Origin: a virus
Strand: one strand, 5' to 3'
DNA: 21,481 nt
IMG/VR virus record: IMGVR_UViG_3300028191_000285
Location: 1-21,481 of that record
Within the stretch, counting starts at the first letter, position 1. Each line of letters opens with the position of its first letter. Both the position numbers and the translations under genes were made by a program. Below are positions 1 to 8,392 of the stretch, piece by piece. The notes under the pieces were generated by a model, which ran no database searches, was not told the origin of the DNA, and saw only the letters and a program-made list of their open reading frames with translations.

Positions 1-50
1 TTTTTTAAATTTGGTAAGTCTTTTTTAATAAATCTTTTTAGTTTAAAAAT

Positions 51-104
51 CAAGCACGTATTTTTTACGTGTTTGGGCATCAAGCACGTATTTTTTACGT
101 GTTT
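51..104. repeat. Tandem direct repeats, 24 bases x2
   Basis: Two identical 24-base copies lie at 51-74 and 81-104, separated by the 6 bases GGGCAT. Each copy contains CACGTA-TTTTT-TACGTG, which can itself fold as a 6-bp stem with a T5 loop. The end of each unit, TTTACGTGTTT in sense or close to it, recurs in the adjoining inverted repeat, so the whole 51-174 block looks like one repeat family. Two copies with a 6-base gap do not make a CRISPR array. Confidence 0.85.
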
Positions 105-106
105 AA

Positions 107-174
107 AAATTCAAACGAGTAAAATTTACGTGTTTAAAAACAACCAAACACGTAAATTTTACTCGTTTGAATTT
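107..174. repeat. Perfect 29-bp inverted repeat
   Basis: Positions 107-135 and 146-174 are exact reverse complements of each other, separated by a 10-base loop (AAAAACAACC, 136-145). The arms share the ACGTGTTT element with the direct repeats just upstream. Such a stem could act as a terminator for the minus-strand gene at 376-2313, a cruciform binding site or an origin element. There is no clean T-tract adjoining the stem in either orientation, so a simple intrinsic terminator is not assured. Confidence 0.85.
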
Positions 175-375
175 ATTTTTGCTTATGTAAGTCGTTTATT
201 ATCAATGTATTACAGAAGGAACAAATCGTCCTTAATAGAGTATAATATATTATATAATAGTATTGGACCTTAAAGAGAATTAATTATATATAATAGAAAA
301 ATTTCAAAAAAGAAAATCAGTCAGTTAAAATGTTAACTATGAGTTAGAATGCTGTTACGGTTTAGATTATCTAAA

Positions 376-2313
376 TTATTTTAATGCTTTGCCATACTGT
401 GCCATTATTTTAGAGTTCTCTTCCATCCTTATATGAACACCTGCATTTTCATTTCCATATTTAGATTTATAATAATCATTGTTAACTAGATATTCTTTTG
501 AGGCTGGTATCCATTGACCGTTGTTAATTAAATGAGTTGTTTTATACTTTGCTTTGTGATCTCCTCTAAATACACCATCTAACAAAGCTGATTTAACTAT
601 ATTGGGATAACTATCAAATGACGGAAATAACCTTTTGGTTCTATCTATATGGGTATGTAAATCTTTTTGAAACAAAGAAAGTGCCTCATCCTCAGTAATG
701 CCTTTAGAGAAATCTTCATTTGGTAGGATTCTATGACCAATACCTATCGTCATGTTCTCTTCTGTATCATAATATGGCATTAACTTTAAGCCTTCATGTC
801 CTTTAATATAGTCAAATGCCATTTTTGTAAAAGAATCCACTTCATTATTCATTTTTTCTACATAAGGCATAGATTCCTTAACTGGCTCTGTCATTTGAGG
901 ATGATCTGTTCGGGCTATTTGTTTTGCTTGTTCCATTAAATAGGAATCGTTCATAGCAGCTATAACTTGTTCTTCCTTGACTTTCATTTTATCAGATGCA
1001 TTTTTAACTGTAGAGCCACCTAGAATTAAAACTAAAGACGCTATAAGAACTGTAGATAAATTTTCTTTCCACCCTGCCTCTTGGATTATAATACTTGTAG
1101 CTTCAGAATGTTTTTGATACCAATTGGTTTTCTTATTTGCGAATATGTTCTTAATTTGTTTTAGATATTCATCTTCGGGTTCTTTTAACGAGTATTTATT
1201 TTCAACTAATTGTCTGTGTTGAGAAGTTAAGCTTATTCTATCAAAAGCATCTTTAGGGATAGTTAGGGTTAATTCTTGGAGAGATGGAGTGTTAAGCCCA
1301 AAATCTATTATTTCTTCAACATAGGATGTTTTAGGGAGGTTTGCTTGAGAGACCCAAGAAATTAAGAGTTTTATAATGGATGTAGCGATACCAATGTTAC
1401 TTTTTGCAAATAGTTTCATTAATTCTGCGCCCTTTTTATAAGAGAATAGTAAATTCGGATTAAAGTGGGGGTTCTTAGACATCCTATCTGTAACATATTG
1501 CCATAGCCACATTAATTCTTGGTTGTCTATGCCTTTAGATATGTGTTCAATTAGAGATAATATAAGTTGTTGATTATTACTAGATGAGTTAAACTTATTT
1601 AGTAGCATGGTCAATTTTACTTCTTTATTTTCATTTTTAGATAAGTTTTCAAATGCCTGTCTATTCTGTAATGCATCTTCGTCTAATGAATATATAAAAG
1701 ATGAAGCAATGGGGGTAGATAAATCATAAGATGAAGCCATTGTTATAAATTTGTCGCCGGGAGTTTGGGCAATTCTTGATGATAATACCGCACCAGACGA
1801 TTCATTTTCCCATTTCCATCCGTGTTGTAGTAGTTTCATCATTTCTGTTAGGATAGGGCTTTGGCTCATCAATTCCGACGCCATTGACTCGTTAGTTGTA
1901 TAAAATGGGGAATAGCCAGCGTTATATAGGGAACCTTCATTAATGATTTTAGCAACTATATTGGAGGGGGTATTTTTAGCTAATAATGCTACGGCGGGAA
2001 GAACATCTCCCTTAAGGCATATATTTGTTAACACAGGAAAGGAGTATTTAGATATATTTGAATTGGGGTGGTTTAATAAGATGTATAGTAGATTTTTTCC
2101 GACACCGTTTGATTTAAGTAGTATATAGTTAAAGATAATGCCAGACAATTCGGGCATTTCCATTAATACGGCATTTTTAGCTGCGGACTCAAGAACGGGA
2201 TAGTAATTCTTTTTATATGCCTCATGCAGTATATCTTCGGCTTCTGCTAAGTGAGAGCTGTCATTTAAATCTTTTAATAGTTCTTTGCTATTCATTTGGG
2301 TATAAGGTTTCAT
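376..2313 (-). CDS. Large helical protein with C-terminal T4-type lysozyme (GH24) domain
   Basis: 645 residues, the only minus-strand gene. The last ~145 residues form a phage muramidase domain that cleaves peptidoglycan between MurNAc and GlcNAc. The signature HEGLKLMPYYDTEENMTIGI matches T4 lysozyme around its catalytic E11, D20 and T26, giving E507, D516 and T522 here, so the catalytic triad is intact. Residues 1 to ~410 are predominantly helical with HEAT-like composition and match no family I recognise. A hydrophobic stretch at ~419-433 (STVLIASLVLILGG) could be a membrane segment or a buried helix just before the lysozyme. A plain T4 endolysin is ~164 residues, so this is a much larger fusion, perhaps virion-associated or membrane-tethered rather than a simple soluble endolysin. 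The start at 2313 has only a weak upstream AAGGGA, about 20 bases away; a start at the seventh codon is possible. The divergent gap to 2519 would hold its promoter. Confidence 0.85.
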   Translation of the reverse strand: MKPYTQMNSKELLKDLNDSSHLAEAEDILHEAYKKNYYPVLESAAKNAVLMEMPELSGIIFNYILLKSNGVGKNLLYILLNHPNSNISKYSFPVLTNICLKGDVLPAVALLAKNTPSNIVAKIINEGSLYNAGYSPFYTTNESMASELMSQSPILTEMMKLLQHGWKWENESSGAVLSSRIAQTPGDKFITMASSYDLSTPIASSFIYSLDEDALQNRQAFENLSKNENKEVKLTMLLNKFNSSSNNQQLILSLIEHISKGIDNQELMWLWQYVTDRMSKNPHFNPNLLFSYKKGAELMKLFAKSNIGIATSIIKLLISWVSQANLPKTSYVEEIIDFGLNTPSLQELTLTIPKDAFDRISLTSQHRQLVENKYSLKEPEDEYLKQIKNIFANKKTNWYQKHSEATSIIIQEAGWKENLSTVLIASLVLILGGSTVKNASDKMKVKEEQVIAAMNDSYLMEQAKQIARTDHPQMTEPVKESMPYVEKMNNEVDSFTKMAFDYIKGHEGLKLMPYYDTEENMTIGIGHRILPNEDFSKGITEDEALSLFQKDLHTHIDRTKRLFPSFDSYPNIVKSALLDGVFRGDHKAKYKTTHLINNGQWIPASKEYLVNNDYYKSKYGNENAGVHIRMEENSKIMAQYGKALK

Positions 2314-2518
2314 ATTATTTTAGCAGGTATTTCCCTTTATAGTTTTGAAATATATCTTATATAGTAATTCTGATAATGAGTTTAAAATCCTCTAAGGAAT
2401 ATTAAAGCTTTTTAAGGATTATTCACATTACAAGTTAATAAAATAAAGAAAACTTGTATAATGTTAATAACTTAAACATTGAAGACAATAGATTGAACTC
2501 AAACATGGAGTAAATATT
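2314..2518. other. Divergent intergenic region
   Basis: 205 bases separate the minus-strand lysozyme gene from the plus-strand unit starting at 2519. The plus-strand promoter box at 2455-2463 is clear. For the minus strand, TATAAG-like sequence near 2345-2360 is the best candidate but is weak in such AT-rich DNA. No gene or strong terminator is seen. Confidence 0.5.
2455..2463 (+). promoter_or_regulatory. Promoter box P1 (TTGTATAATG family)
   Basis: TTGTATAATG begins at about 2454-2455, with TATAAT at 2457-2462, 62 bases before the start codon of the 2519 gene. The same box precedes five other transcription units in this window. No good -35 hexamer lies 16-18 bases upstream. P1 would drive the 2519 gene, the 58-residue gene, the ATPase and nrdJ. 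Confidence 0.65.
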
Positions 2519-2986
2519 ATGGATGATTATGTAAGGAGTATTAAAGAAGAAGTGAAAACACAAGGGAATATAGAAAAGACTCCTGATACAAACTATAGGA
2601 TATTATTCTCTAAATTTATAGCATCAACCCCAAAAATAAAACTTGAAAGCGTTAATGGAGGTGATGTTTTGTTTTCTATATCTATCAAAGATGTGGAATT
2701 AACATATCAAGAACTTCAAAGATGTAGGATAGAGGTCTATTCTTATTTGGCTGTTAATTTTATGGGAGAATTATTGGTTAGGGAGAATATTGATATATTT
2801 GCAGAAGCCTTAACAAAAGTAGATAAGGATAGGTACTCAGATATAGTTAACGGATTTGAGCATAAAAAGTTTGGACTTAAGATTATGAAGAATAGATTAT
2901 ATTTCTCTTTTCATATTAGTTTAGTTCAATCTATTTTAAATGAAGATTTTCGCAGAGAAGTAAGGCTTAATCTGGAAAAAAGTTAA
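2519..2986 (+). CDS. Unknown 155-residue phage protein
   Basis: I do not recognise a family. The protein is mixed alpha/beta and soluble, with no signal peptide or membrane segment; a central stretch (VLFSISIKDVELTYQELQRC) suggests beta strands followed by a helix. The start is supported by GGAG about 9 bases upstream (atggagtaaatattATG). It is first in the unit read from P1. Its stop codon overlaps the next start in TAATG (2984-2988), so the two are translationally coupled, which suggests related roles, possibly with the ATPase encoded just after. Confidence 0.75.
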   Translation: MDDYVRSIKEEVKTQGNIEKTPDTNYRILFSKFIASTPKIKLESVNGGDVLFSISIKDVELTYQELQRCRIEVYSYLAVNFMGELLVRENIDIFAEALTKVDKDRYSDIVNGFEHKKFGLKIMKNRLYFSFHISLVQSILNEDFRREVRLNLEKS

Positions 2987-3162
2987 TGCCTAAGTTTGAG
3001 AAAATAGATATTAACAAAGAAGAGCAACGAGTAATTGTCTTCGTTCCAAAAGAAGCGGAAATAAATAACCAACAAATGCAAATGTCACCTCCAGTTACAG
3101 AATATGAAAGTAGAAGGTGTGCTGTTGGTAGAAAAGCCATTAAGCAAATTACTGGTAAATAA
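2986..3162 (+). CDS. Small unknown protein, 58 residues
   Basis: A short open frame starts inside the TAATG overlap with the preceding gene and ends with TAA at 3160-3162. Translation begins MPKFEKIDINKEEQRVIVFV and ends VGRKAIKQITGK; the protein is basic and soluble, with no membrane segment. The overlap with the preceding stop, the filled gap before the ATPase gene and the even codon composition support it as a real coupled gene. No family is recognised. Confidence 0.6.
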   Translation: MPKFEKIDINKEEQRVIVFVPKEAEINNQQMQMSPPVTEYESRRCAVGRKAIKQITGK

Positions 3163-3175
3163 TAGGTCTTAAATT

Positions 3176-4372
3176 ATGTTTGAATCAAATGATATTGATG
3201 CAATTGCTATGCCTGATTTCAAAATTAAAGAATCAGCAATACCAAATCTAAAAATAAAATCTCTACGGCTACAAGGGTATAAGGCTTTTGAAGACTATAC
3301 ATTAGATTTTACCAATAAAGACGGAAGTGTAAAAAACTTCTGTTGTTTTTTTGGACCTAATGGATGTGGCAAAACTACAATCCTTAATGCGGTTCAGTTG
3401 GTCTTTTCTAGATTTGAAGGAATGGCAGGTAAGCGTCTAAGAACTTTATTGGGTAAATCAGTAAGACACGATAATTCAGGTGCTGTTAATGGTATTTATG
3501 GAGAGAGTGATTTTCTAGTTACGGCTACCATAAGTGACCCCAATGGAGATTACGAAGTTAGAATTAATAAGGACGGGTTTATTGAGGGGTATGACCACTC
3601 TCAAGATACTAAAAATGTACTTAAAAGAATTTTATACTACACAAGGTTTGATATGGAACTAGATAAATTCCAGTTAGCTAGATCTAAATGGGAGTTATTT
3701 AAAGAGTTGTTTGAAGCGGTTACTGGATTTAAAATTAAAGAGGAAATAGGGCTGTTTGATGAGAGCGAAGATCCCCTACAAGCAGAAATGTTACATAAGT
3801 ATGTCCTTGGCTTTACAGTACATAAGCCGAATGAAATAATTACCCATAGGGAATGTAGTGCAGGGGAGAGAAAGATAATTAAGTCGTTCTCAACGCTATT
3901 AAATCAAGAGTATATTCCAAGGGTAATACTTGTTGATAATATAGCTATGCATGTTGAATCAGGTAGACATTTGGAGTTAATAAAAAGTATGAAAAAATGT
4001 TTTCCAGAGAGTCAAATTTTTGCAACAACACATAGTTACCAAATATCTAAAAATTTTGGAGAAAGAAATCAACTTTTTGATCTAAGATTAATGAACGCTC
4101 CTTGTATAATAAAAAACAAACCATGGAGGTTGTATTGGGTAGATGAAATAAAGGATGCGATACCAAAACTTAGATCTATGTCTACCGTTGATTCTAGGCA
4201 AATTGATAGGATGGTTCAGCATGGAGAGGATTTAGTTAATGAGTGCTTAACTAAAGATAAGTCTTCTAATATAGAATTTAGAGTTAAAATGTTTTTGGCA
4301 GATGTTGTAGGGGCTTATACATCTGATATTTTAGAATACTATAAAAAAGACGAGGGGGGAAGTTTAAAATGA
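3176..4372 (+). CDS. ABC/AAA-type ATPase (RecF/OLD-like, AAA_15/AAA_21 class)
   Basis: 398 residues. The Walker A motif GPNGCGKT is at 60-67, after an SMC/RecF-like N-terminal strand (LRLQGYKAFEDYTLDF). An ABC signature-like SAGER lies at 228-232, Walker B VILVDN at ~250-255 and an H-loop-like TTHS at 284-287. The layout is that of compact ABC ATPases without a long coiled coil. Family members usually end Walker B with D-E, where the Glu activates water; here D254 is followed by N255, so hydrolysis may be slow or use another residue. No nuclease (TOPRIM) domain follows, unlike OLD proteins. Roles known for relatives include DNA repair and recombination, nucleotide-driven switching and defence; the role here is unknown. 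The stop overlaps the nrdJ start in ATGA (4369-4372), so the two are coupled. The upstream AGGT is a weak ribosome site. Confidence 0.82.
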   Translation: MFESNDIDAIAMPDFKIKESAIPNLKIKSLRLQGYKAFEDYTLDFTNKDGSVKNFCCFFGPNGCGKTTILNAVQLVFSRFEGMAGKRLRTLLGKSVRHDNSGAVNGIYGESDFLVTATISDPNGDYEVRINKDGFIEGYDHSQDTKNVLKRILYYTRFDMELDKFQLARSKWELFKELFEAVTGFKIKEEIGLFDESEDPLQAEMLHKYVLGFTVHKPNEIITHRECSAGERKIIKSFSTLLNQEYIPRVILVDNIAMHVESGRHLELIKSMKKCFPESQIFATTHSYQISKNFGERNQLFDLRLMNAPCIIKNKPWRLYWVDEIKDAIPKLRSMSTVDSRQIDRMVQHGEDLVNECLTKDKSSNIEFRVKMFLADVVGAYTSDILEYYKKDEGGSLK

Positions 4373-7300
4373 GTAAAGTATATACAAGAGATGAGGTAGT
4401 AGAAGCCTCAACACAGTATTTTAACGGAGATAAGTTAGCGGCTGGCGTTTTTGCTAATAAGTATTCTCTTAAAAATAGCAAATTAGAATATACTGAAGAT
4501 AATCCCGAAGTGATGCACAAAAGAATGGCTAAGGAGTTTGCTAGGGCAGAAGCTAAGTTTCCTAACCCCATGTCAGAAGAAGAAATTTTTAAGATGTTTG
4601 ATCATTTTAATGAAGTTGTTCCCGGCGGTAGTTCTATGTTTGGATTGGGTAATAATTTTCAAAAGGTAAGTTTAAGTAATTGTTTTGTAATTGATACAGT
4701 TGATAGTTATGGTGGTATCTGTAGAACTGATGAAAGAATAGTTCAGATATCTAAAAGAAGGGGTGGAGTTGGAGTTGATATATCTCCTATTCGTCCTAAA
4801 GGTATGTCCACAAGAAATAGCGCATTTACTACTGATGGTATCGTTGTCTTTATGGATAGATTTTCTAATTCCGCTCGTGAAGTAGCTCAAAATGGGCGGC
4901 GTGGCGCATTGATGATTAGTATATCTGTTCATCATCCTGAGATTATGAATTTTATCAGAGTTAAAAGAGATCTTGAAAAAGTTACAGGCGCAAATATTTC
5001 TGTAAGAGTTACCGATGAATTTATGAAGGCTGTTAAAAAAGATAAACCCTATGAGCAACGTTGGCCTGTAGATTCAGCAACTCCTTCAATGTCCGCAATG
5101 GTAGACGCAAAAGAAGTATGGAATGAAATGATTAAATCAGTTTATCTTTCTGCCGAGCCGGGTATATTATTTTGGGATACTATAATTAGAAATAGTCCCG
5201 CAGATAGTTATGCTCATTTAGGATTTAAAACAACTTCAACAAATCCATGCATTACTGGTGAAACACTTGTATATGTAGCAGATGGAAGAGGGGATGTTTC
5301 AATAAAAGAGCTTGCCGATGAAGGAAAAGATGTTCCTGTATTTTGTTATGATGATAAGGGTAAATTAACTATTGAAACCATGAGACACCCTAGGGTTACG
5401 GGGTATAATGAGCCTATTTACAAAGTAACATTAGACGACGGATCTACCGTTAGGGCTACTGCTAATCATAAGTTCCTAACCTCCGATGGAGAATACAAAA
5501 GGGTTGACGAGATTAAAGAAGGAGAGAGCCTTAAAATACTTACTAAATATGAAGCAAGTATGTCGTCATCTATAAAGGCTGAAAGCGGGAGTAGGTCTAA
5601 AACTTTATATAATTGGCTTACAGATAAATTTAGAGGGACAAGAGGTGAGCATAGGTATATAGCAGAACATGTTAATCAGAGAGAGCTATGTGGTGGAGAA
5701 ATAGTACACCATAAGGATTACAACGGGCTGAATAATAGCCCTGATAATTTAAAGGTAATGGGGTATGACGCACACAATAAATTTCATGCTAGGGATATGA
5801 TGGGTGATAATAATCCTATGCGTAGGGCTAAACATGAATGGTCAGAAGAAAAATGGCAACAATATCATAATACTATGTCTAAAGCTGTTTCGGGAGAGTT
5901 GAACGGTAGGTTTACAGGATTTAGTAATAAGGAGGTTCGAGAACACGCTATAGAATTAACAAAAAATCTTAATCGTAGATTCTCTAAAAGAGATTGGCAG
6001 AAATATGCTCGAAACAATAATCTTCCTATAGAATTTTCTGATTGGAGAAAAGATAATATAGGTTCAGTTTTAAATCTCTCAAAATGGGCATCTATAGAGG
6101 TAGGGATAGAATACGTAGACGAAGATCCCCGCTTGGTTAAAACATTAAAATTAATGATAGAGCAGGGGTACAACTCCTTTATTGACGGTGATAAGGTTTT
6201 TGTTGAGAAGAGTTGCGAAGAGTGTGGTAGTACATTTACAAGAGAACATTTGCAGAGAGAAGTAAGCTTTTGTAGCGGAACATGTGCTAACTTTTATAAA
6301 GATAGACATGGGGTTAATGAAAAAAGAACAGACACTATAAATGCTACTTATAAAAAGAAATCAGATAAAAACAAGCATAAGCAGTTAAAGATATTTACTG
6401 GGCTAAAATTTAACCTAGGTAGAATGCCATTATTAAAAGAGTGGGAGAAGGAATGTAAAAGTAACGGCGTTCCTTGTCGGTTTAAAACTAAATACGGGTT
6501 TGAATCATACAAAAAAGTTAAAGAATCGGCAGAAACGTTTAACCATAGGGTTGTTTCTGTAGAATTAGATGGATATGAAGATGTTTATAATGGAACAGTT
6601 GATAAATTTCATAATTTTTTCATTGGAGGATTTAAAGGGTTGACAAGGCAGAATAATCGTAAGTCGTTGTATGTCAACAACTTAAATTGTGGTGAGCTTC
6701 CCCTCTGCGAAGCCGATTCGTGCAGGCTTATGTCTATCAATTTAATGGCTATGGTAGATGACCCGTTTACAGATAAGGCTAAATTTAATGATGAAAAATA
6801 CAAAAATATCATTAGGAAGTCAATGAGACTAATGGATGATTTAGTTGAACTAGAACTTGAAGCTGTAGATGGCATTATCCAAAAAATAAAAAGCGATCCT
6901 GAGGCTGACAATGTAAAGGGAAATGAATTAAATTTATGGGAACAGGTTAAGGAAAAATGTTCTCAGGGGCGCAGAACGGGATTAGGAGTTACAGCCTTGG
7001 GCGATTGTATAGCAATGCTTGGAATTAAGTATGGAGATAAAGATTCTCTCAAGATGGTAGATAAGATTTATAAAATGCTACGAGACGAATCTTATCGAGC
7101 TTCTATTGAAATGGCTAAAGAACGTGGATCTTTTCCTATTTATGATAGTAAACTAGAAAAGGATAATGAGTTTATTCAGCGCCTCCCCGAAGATATATTA
7201 AAAGACATGAAGAAACACGGTAGGAGGAATATTGGTTGCCTTACTACAGCTCCTTCAGGTTCTATTTCTGTTGTAGCTCAAACATCTTCGGGTTTTGAGC

Positions 7301-8334
7301 CAGTATTTAAAGCTAAGTATGTTCGTAAAAGAAAAATAAGTGAAAGTGAAAACGTAGAGCCTGATTTTGTAGACGAACTCGGAGATAAATGGAAAGAGTA
7401 TGAGGTTCTACACCATGGATTAACTAAATACAAAGAAATTACTGGTAAGGGTTTTGAGGGAAGCCCATATGACGGTGCGCAAGCTAATGAATTAGATCAT
7501 AGTATGAGAGTTAAGATGCAGGCAACAGCAACTAAGTATGTTTGCCATGCTATTTCTTCTACAATTAATCTTCCAAAAGATGTAGATTTTGAAGTTGTTG
7601 AAAGTCTATATATGCAAGCTTGGGAACAGGGCTGTAAAGGGCTAACTGTTTATAGAGAAGAGAGTAGAGATGGCGTTTTAACAAGTTCAGGACATAATAC
7701 AACTAGAACGTGCGAAGATTGCGATGAAGCTGGAAAACAATTTGCTGAATTAGTTAAAGGTGGATTAAGACCTTCAGCTATTATTTTATCTGCTTCTCCT
7801 ACTAGACCAAAGGCTTTAGAATGTGATATTCAAAGAAGTAGGGTTGGTGGTGGAGATTGGATTTTCCTTGTGGGTAAGCTAAATGGACAGCCCTATGAGA
7901 TATTTGGAGGAGACAGTAATGAGTTTGCAATTCCTCATAAATATAAGAAGGGATGGATTGTTAAAAATGGCAAGGTAGATGGAGTTACTCAGTACAACCT
8001 TATTCTTGGATCTTTAGACGATGAGAATGAAAAGCTTGAGTTTAAGGGGATCGCTAAGCATTTCAATAATTATGAATATGGAGCGTTCACAAGGCTCTGT
8101 AGCTTAACAATAAGACATGGTACTCCTGTTAAGTATATCTGCGAACAAATCATTAAGAAAGGCGTAGAAGGGGAGTTATTTAGCTTTCAAAGGGCTATGG
8201 CTAGGGTTCTTAAGAAATATATAGGCGATGATGAAAAAAGCGAGACAGAATGCGAAGAATGTGGCGCAAAAGAAATGGTTTATAGAGCTGGATGTCCTAC
8301 CTGTATGGTCTGCGGTCACTCTAAGTGCGCATAA
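4369..8334 (+). CDS. nrdJ: Class II (adenosylcobalamin-dependent) ribonucleotide reductase precursor with intein
   Basis: 1321-residue precursor; removal of the 480-residue intein (294-773) leaves 841 residues, normal for NrdJ. It reduces ribonucleotides to deoxyribonucleotides using a thiyl radical generated from coenzyme B12, without a small subunit. The N-terminal extein carries SNCFVID (C105, one of the redox cysteines) and RRGGVGVDISPIRPKG. The catalytic loop NPCGE is split: N292 and P293, then C774 (radical Cys) and E776 after the intein, with the second redox cysteine C785 eleven residues on. PSGSISVVAQTSSGFEPVF follows. A TSCPD-type region (RPSAIILSASPTRPKALE) and a Cys-rich tail (CEECGA...GCPTCMVCGHSKCA) are hallmarks of class II enzymes. 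It is coupled to the ATPase by ATGA and followed directly by a terminator, so it ends unit 1. It supplies DNA precursors for phage replication. The enzyme should be inactive until the intein splices. Confidence 0.95.
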   Translation: MSKVYTRDEVVEASTQYFNGDKLAAGVFANKYSLKNSKLEYTEDNPEVMHKRMAKEFARAEAKFPNPMSEEEIFKMFDHFNEVVPGGSSMFGLGNNFQKVSLSNCFVIDTVDSYGGICRTDERIVQISKRRGGVGVDISPIRPKGMSTRNSAFTTDGIVVFMDRFSNSAREVAQNGRRGALMISISVHHPEIMNFIRVKRDLEKVTGANISVRVTDEFMKAVKKDKPYEQRWPVDSATPSMSAMVDAKEVWNEMIKSVYLSAEPGILFWDTIIRNSPADSYAHLGFKTTSTNPCITGETLVYVADGRGDVSIKELADEGKDVPVFCYDDKGKLTIETMRHPRVTGYNEPIYKVTLDDGSTVRATANHKFLTSDGEYKRVDEIKEGESLKILTKYEASMSSSIKAESGSRSKTLYNWLTDKFRGTRGEHRYIAEHVNQRELCGGEIVHHKDYNGLNNSPDNLKVMGYDAHNKFHARDMMGDNNPMRRAKHEWSEEKWQQYHNTMSKAVSGELNGRFTGFSNKEVREHAIELTKNLNRRFSKRDWQKYARNNNLPIEFSDWRKDNIGSVLNLSKWASIEVGIEYVDEDPRLVKTLKLMIEQGYNSFIDGDKVFVEKSCEECGSTFTREHLQREVSFCSGTCANFYKDRHGVNEKRTDTINATYKKKSDKNKHKQLKIFTGLKFNLGRMPLLKEWEKECKSNGVPCRFKTKYGFESYKKVKESAETFNHRVVSVELDGYEDVYNGTVDKFHNFFIGGFKGLTRQNNRKSLYVNNLNCGELPLCEADSCRLMSINLMAMVDDPFTDKAKFNDEKYKNIIRKSMRLMDDLVELELEAVDGIIQKIKSDPEADNVKGNELNLWEQVKEKCSQGRRTGLGVTALGDCIAMLGIKYGDKDSLKMVDKIYKMLRDESYRASIEMAKERGSFPIYDSKLEKDNEFIQRLPEDILKDMKKHGRRNIGCLTTAPSGSISVVAQTSSGFEPVFKAKYVRKRKISESENVEPDFVDELGDKWKEYEVLHHGLTKYKEITGKGFEGSPYDGAQANELDHSMRVKMQATATKYVCHAISSTINLPKDVDFEVVESLYMQAWEQGCKGLTVYREESRDGVLTSSGHNTTRTCEDCDEAGKQFAELVKGGLRPSAIILSASPTRPKALECDIQRSRVGGGDWIFLVGKLNGQPYEIFGGDSNEFAIPHKYKKGWIVKNGKVDGVTQYNLILGSLDDENEKLEFKGIAKHFNNYEYGAFTRLCSLTIRHGTPVKYICEQIIKKGVEGELFSFQRAMARVLKKYIGDDEKSETECEECGAKEMVYRAGCPTCMVCGHSKCA
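5248..6687 (+). other. Intein with HNH homing endonuclease inside nrdJ
   Basis: Residues 294-773 of the nrdJ precursor. It begins CITGETLVYVADG (splicing block A; Cys1) and has block B-like TVRATANHKFLT. It ends with block F-like DVYNGTVDKFHNFFIGG and the terminal YVNNLN followed by Cys+1. The penultimate residue is Leu rather than the common His. The insert interrupts NP/CGE immediately before the catalytic cysteine, which doubles as the +1 splicing nucleophile. Between the splicing halves sits an HNH-type endonuclease region (IVHHKDYNGLNNSPDNLKVM, H447-H448, with HNKFH further on) and a CxxC...CxxxC zinc-finger-like segment (CEECGSTF...FCSGTC). HNH is less usual than LAGLIDADG in RNR inteins. 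All key splicing residues seem present, so it is likely functional. Confidence 0.95.
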
Positions 8335-8354
8335 ATAGTTTAAAATAAAAGGAT

Positions 8355-8392
8355 AAAAACCCACTTTTCTAGAAATAGAAGGTGGGTTTTTT
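8355..8392 (+). terminator. Rho-independent terminator after nrdJ
   Basis: AAAAACCCAC (8355-8364) pairs with GTGGGTTTTT (8382-8391). Inside, TTTCTA and TAGAAG close a GAAA tetraloop, with one bulged T. A T-run (8387-8392) follows the stem. It lies 20 bases after the nrdJ stop and its T-tract runs into promoter box P2, so termination and re-initiation are separated by almost no DNA. Confidence 0.88.

Larger units (their letters stand above)
1..375. other. Gene-free left flank with repeats
   Basis: No supportable gene lies here. A 66-codon frame at 73-273 crosses the inverted repeat, has no Shine-Dalgarno sequence and has low-complexity composition, so it is not called. The stretch holds two 24-base direct repeats, a perfect 29-base inverted repeat and very AT-rich sequence (about 230-310) with several chance TATAAT-like strings. 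It lies downstream of the minus-strand lysozyme gene, so it could include that gene's transcription end, a repeat-based regulatory site or part of a replication origin. The sequence does not decide between these. Confidence 0.6.

Noticed and set aside
51-104. Direct repeats as a CRISPR array
   Set aside because: Only two copies separated by 6 bases, no spacer-sized intervals, no cas genes.
73-273. 66-codon plus-strand frame in the left flank
   Set aside because: It runs through the inverted repeat, has no ribosome site and has low-complexity AT-driven composition.
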